This document shows, one piece after another, positions 1 to 5,121 of a stretch of DNA of 8,635 nt. The stretch's first letter is position 1. The number at the start of each line of letters is the position of its first letter. Both the position numbers and the translations under genes were made by a program. The notes under the pieces are model-generated. The model was not told the origin of the DNA. It did no database searches and saw nothing but the letters and a program-made list of their open reading frames with translations. This DNA comes from Bacteriovoracaceae bacterium (lineage in GTDB: Bacteria; Bdellovibrionota; UBA1018): positions 1 to 8,635 of the forward strand of contig CANMSW010000087.1 of assembly GCA_947500275.1 (NCBI GenBank), written 5' to 3'.

Positions 1-46
1 ACGCGAGGAGTTCATCTTATTGACTTGCTTCGAGGAGGCGGAGGGG

Positions 47-655
47 ATGACTGAAGCGCAGCGAGGTCTGATCAATCTTCGTCCCCACACAGTTGATCAA
101 TTCGGGCCTAATGGCTTTGTTTATCAAAAAACCGAAACTCGAAGGGTCGAACAGAGAGGTTTCTTCTCGAACAAAGTCACTGAAGAAAGGGTAACACAAA
201 CCTATACAACCGTGGATCCAGTCGAAATCAGGGAAAATGATGCTCGGATTCCTACTTCAGCTTTATCGCTCACTGAAGCGAGCGATGAGGAATTCGGGGC
301 ATCTCTTCGTTTAGCACGAGCCCTCACGATCGACGCGTTCCGGAACCAAAAAGAGAGATTTCGAAAGGGGGGGGCAGCTCGTGTCCCTTCTCCTTCTGAT
401 GCTGAAGTTCTGGGAACGCTCTGGGTTCTGGATTGCGCTCATCGCACGAGCGGTGCGACTTCCGTTGCCGTTCTAGCGCGCGCTCTCGCAAGCTTGCCGG
501 AGGCTCGGCAAGTGGTCGAGGCCTGTCGTAATCGTCAGCTCCCAGTATTGACTGATTCCCGTCAGAATCGTGCGGTTGATTTGGCTTGTCAGCGGGTCTC
601 ATCAAAAGTCCCAGAACCATCAACCTCGCCGCAGGCAGAACCGCTCCAGGAGTGA
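47..655 (+). CDS. Unrecognised soluble protein, 202 aa
   Basis: I do not recognise this family. The ATG at 47 is chosen because AGGAGG at 33-38 sits 8 nt upstream. The frame stays open to the left edge and a TTG at 20 would add nine residues, so a longer product is possible. There is no signal peptide or membrane segment. Residues 1-75 are polar, rich in Thr, Arg and Glu, and look like beta strands. About residues 80-160 look helical, with hydrophobic stretches around 'EVLGTLWVLD' and 'ATSVAVLARALASL'. The last 20 residues are Pro/Ser/Glu-rich and probably disordered. Codons RKGG (about 363-374) contain a run of eight G (367-374), a possible slippage site. It reads in the same direction as the methyltransferase 78 nt downstream, but a hairpin lies between them. 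The open frame, good ribosome site and codon pattern support a real gene; the function is unknown. Confidence 0.72.
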   Translation: MTEAQRGLINLRPHTVDQFGPNGFVYQKTETRRVEQRGFFSNKVTEERVTQTYTTVDPVEIRENDARIPTSALSLTEASDEEFGASLRLARALTIDAFRNQKERFRKGGAARVPSPSDAEVLGTLWVLDCAHRTSGATSVAVLARALASLPEARQVVEACRNRQLPVLTDSRQNRAVDLACQRVSSKVPEPSTSPQAEPLQE

Positions 656-662
656 GAGGCAC

Positions 663-701
663 CGCAGCCGGCGCCCCACCCATTTTGTGAAGCCGGCTGT
701 G
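663..701. other. Intergenic stem-loop
   Basis: The arms CGCAGCCGGC (663-672) and GCCGGCTGTG (692-701) can form ten base pairs including one G-T wobble, around a 19-nt loop. No T tract follows on the plus strand, so it is not a typical intrinsic terminator. It lies 7 nt after the stop of the first gene and could be an mRNA 3'-end stabiliser, a factor-dependent terminator hairpin or a protein site. The function is not known. Confidence 0.4.
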
Positions 702-733
702 AAACTCAATCCAATCCGAGGTAGGTTTCAAGC

Positions 734-1555
734 ATGAAGCGGAAAGCAAAACGTCCTGATAAATACCTTCTCTATCAACACGCTGTGCAAAGTCCCGAAG
801 TCCATGTCGATTGGATGCTGAGTGCCTGGAAAGATTTGCGGCGCTCGGGCCCTGCACCGAAACTTTTGCGCGAAGACTTCTGCGGGACGTATGCCATCTC
901 CTGTGAATGGGTGAAAAGAAGTTCAGAGCATCGAGCGATTGGCTTAGATCTCGATCCTGAGCCGCTAGCTTGGGGCTTGAAACATAATTGGAAAAAACTC
1001 GATTCCTCTCAGCGAGGCCGAGTCGACGCGCGTGAAGCGAATGTTTTGAATTCGACTGCCCGAGGAGCTGATCTTCTCTTCGTGGGAAATTTTTCATTCT
1101 TTATTTTTAAGGAGCGAGCACAGCTCTTGAATTATTTTCGAATCGCTCGGTCCTCCTTGAGTTCTCGCGGGCTCTTCATGCTGGAAATGGCTGGGGGGCC
1201 GGGAATGATCGCTCCCTTGCGGGAACGTAAGACGGTTCGGATTGAAGATGGAAAATCTCTGAAAAAGTTCCAGTACATCTGGCATCAGAAGAAGTTCGAT
1301 CCGATTTCTCACGATGCGCTCTATGCCATTCATTTCAAACTCGAGGACGGAAGTCGTCTGGACGATGCCTTTGTTTATGACTGGCGGCTATGGAGCATCC
1401 CGGAAGTGAAAGATCTGCTCCTTGAGGCCGGTTTTTCTGATGCCGTAGTCTACTGGGAAAAAACGCAACGGGGCGAAGGCACCGGGGATTATGTTCGAAT
1501 GTTGGCGGGTGATAATGCCTACTCTTGGATCGCTTATGTCGTTGGAGTGAAGTAA
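734..1555 (+). CDS. Class I SAM-dependent methyltransferase
   Basis: This 273-residue protein has the features of a Rossmann-fold class I methyltransferase that binds S-adenosylmethionine. Motif I is in the stretch LREDFCGTYAIS (residues 45-56), where a DFCGT loop takes the usual glycine-rich position. Motif II is AIGLDLDPEPL (68-78), whose acidic residues should bind the ribose hydroxyls. The strand-4 region is DLLFVGNFSFFIFKER (113-128). The C-terminal segment 'DDAFVYDWRLWSIPEV' (210-225) is typical of a widespread uncharacterised bacterial group with this DFCGT loop. The substrate cannot be read from the sequence. The ATG is preceded by GAGGTAGG with good spacing. The SRAP gene starts 18 nt after the stop, so the two are probably cotranscribed. 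The fold and cofactor are secure; the substrate is open. Confidence 0.88.
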   Translation: MKRKAKRPDKYLLYQHAVQSPEVHVDWMLSAWKDLRRSGPAPKLLREDFCGTYAISCEWVKRSSEHRAIGLDLDPEPLAWGLKHNWKKLDSSQRGRVDAREANVLNSTARGADLLFVGNFSFFIFKERAQLLNYFRIARSSLSSRGLFMLEMAGGPGMIAPLRERKTVRIEDGKSLKKFQYIWHQKKFDPISHDALYAIHFKLEDGSRLDDAFVYDWRLWSIPEVKDLLLEAGFSDAVVYWEKTQRGEGTGDYVRMLAGDNAYSWIAYVVGVK

Positions 1556-1573
1556 CCGCGGGGTGGATGAAGA

Positions 1574-2311
1574 ATGTGCGGACGCTACTCGATTGTTTCA
1601 GACTTGTTTCAGCTTCAGACTTTCTTCTCGATCGATGAGCTTGAGCCCTATCCGTCGACTCCCGTTCGTCCTGAATGGCAGGGGAGGTGGAATGGGGCTC
1701 CGACTCAGGTTTTTCCTGTGATCGTCGCAGAAGGGCATGAAGGCCGGGCTCGGAAGGTCTTAAGGTGGATGCGCTGGGGGCTGATTCCGTCCTGGGTGAA
1801 GGACGATGAGGCGATGAGCATCGGTTCAAGAATGATTAATGCTCGATTCGAGTCGGTTGCTGAGAAGCCCTCCTTTAAGCGTGCGGTTGCTCATCGGCGG
1901 TGTCTCGTCCCGATGAACTCCTTTTTTGAATGGCACACGGACGCGCAGGGAGAAAAATTCCCGTATCGAATTTTCTCAAAAGAAGATCCTTTCCTCGCGG
2001 TCGCCGGAATTTGGGAAGAGTGGAAGCGTCACGGAAAAGACGAGAAATTGCCGGAACGCCTGACGACGTTTTCCTTGCTCACCCAAGATGCCAATCCCTT
2101 TGTGAGTCAAATCCACCATCGAATGCCGGTCCTATTGGATTCGAAACACCAGATGAATTGGTTGAACCCTTTGGTTCAAAACGGGACGACTGCGGTCAGC
2201 GAGCTCGAAGTCTTCCGTTACCGAACTCCTGAGTTGACTGCGGATCGAGTCAGTCGGCTCGTGAACTCTCCGAAGAATGATCGACCCGAGATTTGGAAGC
2301 CTGCGGATTGA
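1574..2311 (+). CDS. yedK: SRAP domain protein (YedK/HMCES family), abasic-site crosslinker
   Basis: Members of the SOS response-associated peptidase (SRAP) family form a covalent thiazolidine DNA-protein crosslink with abasic sites in single-stranded DNA, shielding them during replication. The 245-residue protein is about family length and carries the full active-site set. Cys2 follows the initiator Met (MCGRY) and is exposed when Met1 is removed. Asn89 lies in 'MINARFES', Glu119 in 'NSFFEW', and His181 in 'IHHRMP'. Other hallmarks are 'RWGLIPSWVKD' (67-77) and 'RRCLVPMNSFFEW' (108-120). Because Cys2 must be residue 2, the ATG at 1574 is fixed. It follows the methyltransferase gene by 18 nt, and no terminator is visible after it. 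I saw no clear LexA-type operator in front of the pair, so SOS control is not supported here. Confidence 0.96.
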   Translation: MCGRYSIVSDLFQLQTFFSIDELEPYPSTPVRPEWQGRWNGAPTQVFPVIVAEGHEGRARKVLRWMRWGLIPSWVKDDEAMSIGSRMINARFESVAEKPSFKRAVAHRRCLVPMNSFFEWHTDAQGEKFPYRIFSKEDPFLAVAGIWEEWKRHGKDEKLPERLTTFSLLTQDANPFVSQIHHRMPVLLDSKHQMNWLNPLVQNGTTAVSELEVFRYRTPELTADRVSRLVNSPKNDRPEIWKPAD

Positions 2312-2495
2312 GCGTTGGCGCATTTCATTTCTCACGGGCATCGTGCGGATACCAACGTCGATATCTCTTACAGAAGTGACTTCCCGCTGTTTTTCATCTG
2401 ATTTTCATTCGTTACAGCCCAAATATGACTTTTTTTTGGAATCATCGAGGCTGGCATGTCGGTTGCTGAAGGGCTGACGCAGGAGGAATGAAAAA
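2312..2495 (+). other. Leader/intergenic region before the histone-like gene
   Basis: These 184 nt hold no convincing gene. A T8 run at 2430-2437 has no stem in front of it and is not a terminator. A weak sigma70-like pair, TTTTCA (2402-2407) and TATGAC (2424-2429) with a 16-nt spacer, is the best promoter candidate and would give a leader of about 60 nt. The ribosome site AGGAGG (2481-2486) lies 9 nt before the ATG at 2496. A closer ATG at 2488 opens only a two-codon frame (ATG AAA AAA TGA), whose stop overlaps the gene's ATG. Confidence 0.35.
2402..2429 (+). promoter_or_regulatory. Possible promoter of the histone-like gene
   Basis: TTTTCA and TATGAC each match four of six positions of the sigma70 -35 and -10 boxes and are spaced 16 nt apart. 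This is a weak call from pattern only. Confidence 0.2.
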
Positions 2496-2996
2496 ATGAT
2501 CTTTTCGATGGCTCTGACTGAATTGGAACAGGGAAATGCTCGGAACTCGGTGAGTGATGCTTCGGCCGACGTGGCCGAATCGAACGAGATGGATGAAGGA
2601 ATCCTTCCGTTTGCCCCATTTGCTAAAATCCGCAAAAGTCGTGCTGCCGCTAAAAAATCGCGTGCGACGACTGCGGCACCACGAGCACGCAAGAAAGCGG
2701 CAGCACGTTCGACTCGTGCGACTCCCGCGGCTGCGAGCCGCACAGCAGCTGCGAGCCGTGCAACTGCTCGGGGTACAAGCGTAGCGTCCTCTCGCGCTCC
2801 TGCGCGTGCGGGTCGCCGGGCTGTGGGTCGTCCTTCTGCCCAAGCATCGACGATCGCACCTGCGACGAGTCGCGCACGTCCCACTGGGGCACGCGTGGTC
2901 TCTCGTACGAAGAAAGCCACCACTGGAATTCGCCGGGGTGCGGCCGCTCGTAAAGTTGTATCCCGTCGAGGCGGAGCGAGCCGGAAGGCCGCCTGA
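2496..2996 (+). CDS. Ala/Arg/Lys-rich histone H1-tail-like DNA-binding protein
   Basis: This 166-residue protein is split sharply in composition. Residues 1-45 are acidic to neutral and may fold ('ALTELEQGN', 'ESNEMDEGILPFAPFAKI'). From about residue 46 to the end it is a low-complexity chain of Ala, Arg, Lys, Ser, Thr, Pro and Gly with almost no hydrophobic side chains. Short repeated units such as AASRTA-AASRAT (an 18-nt period at DNA level, 2730-2758) and 'RKKAAARS' occur. Such tails resemble eukaryotic histone H1 and bacterial proteins such as AlgP, Bordetella BpH1 and chlamydial Hc2, which bind and compact DNA. Composition is the only link, so homology is not claimed. A nucleoid-associated or RNA-binding role is inferred. 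A strong SD (AGGAGG, 2481-2486) supports ATG 2496; Met5 is an alternative start. A terminator follows, so it is probably the last gene of its transcript. Confidence 0.82.
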   Translation: MIFSMALTELEQGNARNSVSDASADVAESNEMDEGILPFAPFAKIRKSRAAAKKSRATTAAPRARKKAAARSTRATPAAASRTAAASRATARGTSVASSRAPARAGRRAVGRPSAQASTIAPATSRARPTGARVVSRTKKATTGIRRGAAARKVVSRRGGASRKAA

Positions 2997-3020
2997 GTCG
3001 ACTGGGCTCTCAATGATTGA

Positions 3021-3055
3021 CCTCGGGGCGCTCGTTACGTCCCGGGGTTTTTTTT
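3021..3055 (+). terminator. Rho-independent terminator after the histone-like gene
   Basis: CCTCGGGGCG (3021-3030) pairs with CGTCCCGGGG (3038-3047) over ten base pairs with two wobbles, around a 7-nt loop. Eight T follow directly (3048-3055). It ends the upstream transcript and insulates the sulfur cluster beginning 40 nt later. Confidence 0.93.
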
Positions 3056-3064
3056 ACGTTGCAT

Positions 3065-3092
3065 ATTCAAGCGTTCTATTGAACAGTTGAAT
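3065..3092. promoter_or_regulatory. Palindromic operator candidate of the ArsR-rhodanese cluster
   Basis: An interrupted inverted repeat reads ATTCAA-gc-GTTC-tatt-GAAC-ag-TTGAAT, so both the outer six and inner four bases are perfectly mirrored. ArsR/SmtB repressors, including the persulfide sensors BigR and SqrR, bind AT-rich palindromes with ATTC/GAAT-type arms near their own promoters. The palindrome ends two bases before the ATG at 3095, a natural site for autorepression. No Shine-Dalgarno sequence fits between it and the start codon. Any promoter must overlap it; TTGCAT at 3059-3064 is a possible -35 but no good -10 pairs with it. Confidence 0.55.
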
Positions 3093-3094
3093 TC

Positions 3095-3784
3095 ATGGTG
3101 AAGCAGCAACAGTCCTCAAGTCACGCAGGTCTTTTTGAGACGGTCGCCTCACAGGCAGCGCTCTTGGGATCTCCTGCGCGCTTAAAGATTTTGCTGCTTC
3201 TTGCTCAATCTCCCCGGTCTGTCGAGGCGCTGGCTTTGGAGACGCGCGAATCGGTGGCGAATACTTCACAGCACCTGAAGAAACTTCGAGAGGGCGAGTT
3301 GGTGAACGTCGAGAGGTCGGGCGTTTCGCGGATCTATCGGCTGGCAGATGAAAGAGTTGCGCTCGTCGTCGAGACCCTTTTTGACTTGGCTGAACTACGG
3401 AGCACGGCCTACCGAGAAGCAAGTCGTTTGTTAGTAGGCCAAGAAGAGCTTTCCCCGCTCAGCGTCGAGCAGATGCGACGGGAGATTCAAGAGGACCGCG
3501 CGGTCCTGATCGACGTGCGTGATACAGTAGAAAGCTGCGAAACCCCTGTTTCTGGCGCTGTCTCGATACCCTTAGGCGAGCTCGAGGCTGAACTGATCAA
3601 GCTGAGTCGCACGAAGACCTACTTTGTTGTCTGCCGAGGCCGCGCTTGTGGGCAAGCGACGCAGGGGGTGCGGTTGCTGCGCAAAAAGGGACTTCAAGCT
3701 TACCGAGTGAAAGAAAGTCCAGCGGCTCTGAGGCTCAAGGCCCGGAGTCTTCTGGCATCGAAACCCCGCAAAGATACCACCTAA
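3095..3784 (+). CDS. ArsR-family transcriptional regulator with C-terminal rhodanese domain
   Basis: This 229-residue fusion probably represses its own operon and senses sulfur species. Residues 15-100 form an ArsR/SmtB winged helix: 'LLGSPARLKILLLLAQ' (23-38), recognition helix 'SVANTSQHLKKLREGELV' (53-70) and wing 'VERSGVSRIYRLAD' (72-85). Residues 120-215 are a rhodanese domain, with 'VLIDVRD' (137-143) and the active-site loop 'CRGRAC' (Cys180-Cys185), matching the CRGPYC-type loop of known ArsR-rhodanese fusions. The DNA-binding half contains no cysteine; the only ones are Cys148, Cys180 and Cys185. Sensing through the rhodanese loop is therefore inferred, unlike BigR or SqrR with cysteines in the helical domain. 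The usual rhodanese 'GH' before 'PGA' and the C-terminal 'GG..W' are not obvious. A thioredoxin gene follows after 22 nt. There is no SD before the ATG, so translation may be near-leaderless. Confidence 0.9.
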   Translation: MVKQQQSSSHAGLFETVASQAALLGSPARLKILLLLAQSPRSVEALALETRESVANTSQHLKKLREGELVNVERSGVSRIYRLADERVALVVETLFDLAELRSTAYREASRLLVGQEELSPLSVEQMRREIQEDRAVLIDVRDTVESCETPVSGAVSIPLGELEAELIKLSRTKTYFVVCRGRACGQATQGVRLLRKKGLQAYRVKESPAALRLKARSLLASKPRKDTT

Positions 3785-3806
3785 AACAGAAGAGAGGACC
3801 TTTCGC

Positions 3807-4178
3807 ATGGCTGGAACGATGACGATTACCCAGGACAACTTGAATTCAACGATCGACGGAAATGAAATCGTACTTTTGGATTTTTGGGCAAGTTGGTGTG
3901 GTCCCTGCCGAATGTTCGCGCCGATTTTCGAAAAGTCGGCCGAGAAACACCCTGATATTACTTTCGGTAAAATAAATACCGAAGAGCAACAAGACTTGGC
4001 TGCTGCATTTCAAGTTCGATCGATCCCTACGCTCATGGTCTTCCGGCAGGGCATTCTCGTGTTTGAGCAGCCCGGTTTAGTTCCGGAGCAGGCGATGGAT
4101 GAGCTGATTGGAAAAATCCGTTCTTTGAATATGGATGATGTTCGGCGGCAAATTGAAGCCGCAGAAAATACGGTTTAA
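3807..4178 (+). CDS. Thioredoxin
   Basis: This 123-residue cytoplasmic thioredoxin reduces disulfides or persulfides with a dithiol active site. 'LLDFWASWCGPCRMF' holds the canonical WCGPC with Cys31 and Cys34. The buried Asp is Asp25 and the cis-proline is Pro74 in 'RSIPTLMVF'. No signal peptide is present. The fold is complete, and a short charged helix ('MDDVRRQIEAAENTV') extends the C-terminus beyond a minimal thioredoxin of about 105-110 residues. The SD is AGAGAGGA before ATG 3807. Its place between an ArsR-rhodanese regulator and two YgaP-like genes suggests it releases sulfur from persulfidated rhodanese or regulator cysteines, though it could be a general TrxA. The family call is secure; the partner is inferred. 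Confidence 0.95.
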   Translation: MAGTMTITQDNLNSTIDGNEIVLLDFWASWCGPCRMFAPIFEKSAEKHPDITFGKINTEEQQDLAAAFQVRSIPTLMVFRQGILVFEQPGLVPEQAMDELIGKIRSLNMDDVRRQIEAAENTV

Positions 4179-4205
4179 TTCGAACCGAATAACGAGGAGA
4201 CAAAG

Positions 4206-4412
4206 ATGAAAAAGAATATTCACTCAGTGGAGCGAGTCGTTCGCGTGTTGGCCGGTGTCGGCTTGGTGGGTTTGGCATTCGTGGGTCCACAAACTCCGTG
4301 GGGCTACCTTGGTCTCATCCCAGTCGCGACGGGGCTTTTGGGCTGGTGCCCACCGTACGCGTTGTTCGGCTTCAGCACTTGCTCTGTTCCTGCGCCTGCG
4401 AAGAAAGCCTGA
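4206..4412 (+). CDS. DUF2892 / YgaP-type two-helix inner-membrane protein
   Basis: This 68-residue protein matches the YgaP-like transmembrane family (DUF2892). It has the N-terminal 'MKKNIHSVERVVRVLAG' signature, a first membrane helix at about 14-27, a second at about 34-56 ('GYLGLIPVATGLLGWCPPYALFGF'), and a short basic tail. The two conserved cysteines are Cys48 in GWCPPY and Cys59 in FSTC. In E. coli YgaP this segment is fused to a rhodanese domain in one inner-membrane protein. Here it is a separate gene, with a membrane-anchored rhodanese gene beginning 7 nt after its stop. The SD GAGGAGA precedes the ATG at 4206. I infer that it partners that rhodanese in handling thiosulfate- or sulfide-derived sulfur at the membrane. 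The molecular activity of lone DUF2892 proteins is not established. Confidence 0.92.
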   Translation: MKKNIHSVERVVRVLAGVGLVGLAFVGPQTPWGYLGLIPVATGLLGWCPPYALFGFSTCSVPAPAKKA

Positions 4413-4419
4413 GACCTTC

Positions 4420-4794
4420 ATGCGATTCGATTTTCTGACCGACATGCCCCAGTTTTTAAAGGACTGGGGTTTCTTTCTCCTTGTTGCCGCCTACTTCATT
4501 TATCGAAAGTTGAGGACGAACGCCGTGACGAAACAACTGCCAGAACTTAAGGCAAAGGGCGCCGTGATTGTGGATGTTCGATCCCCGGGTGAATATGCAA
4601 TGGGCTCGGCGCCAGGCAGCGTGAATATCCCTGTATCTGAGCTCCCCCATCGAGTGGGTGAGTTAGATAAATCAAAGCCAGTGGTACTGTGTTGCGCATC
4701 AGGCATGCGAGCAGGAACCGCTGCCGCAATGCTGAAAGCTCAGGGGTTTACCGAAGTGGTGAACGTCGGTGCCTGGCAAAATGCGGTAGTTTGA
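4420..4794 (+). CDS. Membrane-anchored rhodanese (sulfurtransferase)
   Basis: The product of 124 residues has one N-terminal membrane helix ('WGFFLLVAAYFIYRK', 16-30) followed by a single rhodanese domain. Domain marks are 'AVIVDVRSPGEYAMGSAPGSVNIPVSEL' in parts (48-75) and the active-site loop 'CASGMR' (Cys92-Arg97), which has the CxSGxR form of single-domain rhodaneses. Cys91 is an extra neighbouring thiol. The protein ends at 'NVGAWQNAVV'. Such enzymes carry sulfane sulfur as a Cys persulfide between donors such as thiosulfate or glutathione persulfide and thiol acceptors. The ATG at 4420 is chosen because the open frame upstream runs through the DUF2892 gene in another frame. Only weak SD-like bases precede it, so coupling to the upstream stop is likely. 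After the helix the domain should face the cytoplasm, as in YgaP (inference). Confidence 0.92.
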   Translation: MRFDFLTDMPQFLKDWGFFLLVAAYFIYRKLRTNAVTKQLPELKAKGAVIVDVRSPGEYAMGSAPGSVNIPVSELPHRVGELDKSKPVVLCCASGMRAGTAAAMLKAQGFTEVVNVGAWQNAVV

Positions 4795-4799
4795 TTGCT

Positions 4800-5009
4800 T
4801 TAATCGTAATCCGATTCGCTGGTAGGTTGAGGGCCTGCGATGATCCCCACTAAATCGGGGTCGATGCCGTCCTCAAGAAGGGATGCGCGTTCTTTCTTTT
4901 GTTCTTTGCGAACGGCGCGCTTTTCTTGTTTTTCTTGAACGCGATCCTGTCGGGAGCGTTCACGTTCTCTTTTCGCCTGGGTAGCTTTACTGGGCTTAGC
5001 GATAATCAA
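4800..5009 (-). CDS. Small basic coiled-coil protein with PDLVGIIAGPQP tail, unknown function
   Basis: The 69-residue protein has a highly charged helix, 'KATQAKRERERSRQDRVQEKQEKRAVRKEQKKE' in parts (8-40), followed by 'GIDPDLVGIIAGPQP' (48-62) and an acidic end. I believe similar short proteins with a 'DPDL.GI..GPQP' tail occur in myxobacteria and relatives, but no function is known to me. The many Lys/Arg residues would suit RNA or ribosome contact (inference). The start is uncertain. TTG at 5009 is the only conventional in-frame start, but AGG touches it directly (5010-5012). An ATC at 5003, giving a protein starting 'xAKPSKAT', would sit 6 nt after that AGG. It lies downstream of the RRM gene on the same strand. 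Its stop is 5 nt from the stop of the convergent rhodanese gene. Confidence 0.78.
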   Translation of the reverse strand: MIIAKPSKATQAKRERERSRQDRVQEKQEKRAVRKEQKKERASLLEDGIDPDLVGIIAGPQPTSESDYD

Positions 5010-5050
5010 CCTCGAGTCATTTCGGTTCCGTGAAACGTGGAGTTGAAACG

Positions 5051-5094
5051 AATCGAGGGGTGGGTGTTCTTAAGAGAACCCTCACCCCTCGATT
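5051..5094 (-). terminator. Long stem-loop after the RRM gene, probable terminator
   Basis: The 44-nt segment folds onto itself with 19 pairs (one wobble) and one mismatch around a 4-nt loop; the outer arms are AATCGAGGGGTG and CACCCCTCGATT. It lies 27 nt after the RRM stop and about 40 nt before the next minus-strand gene. After the stem the minus strand reads CGTTTC rather than a clean U tract, so termination may be partial or the stem may protect the RRM mRNA 3' end. Confidence 0.6.
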
Positions 5095-5121
5095 ACTAGA
5101 AGAGCTTAACTTGAGAATGAA

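Noticed and set aside
1..54. Tail of an upstream gene in frame 1 ending at TGA 52-54, overlapping ATG 47
   Set aside because: Only 17 codons are visible (ending LLRGGGGDD), with no recognisable feature. It is possible but cannot be supported.
324..1097. Long minus-strand open frame (257 codons) over the first gene and the methyltransferase
   Set aside because: It is antisense to a clear methyltransferase. Its translation is Arg/Ser/Pro-rich without domain motifs, and it has no persuasive ribosome site.
2430..2437. T8 run as a terminator after the SRAP gene
   Set aside because: No stem of useful length precedes it.
2405..3013. Minus-strand open frame (202 codons) opposite the histone-like gene
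   Set aside because: It arises from the GC-skewed repetitive Ala/Arg codons of the plus strand. The plus frame has the SD and the terminator.
4255..4419. Upstream extension of the membrane-rhodanese frame
   Set aside because: It overlaps the DUF2892 gene, whose motifs are clear. The Trp/Arg-rich translation looks like an out-of-frame shadow, and ATG 4420 directly precedes the membrane helix.
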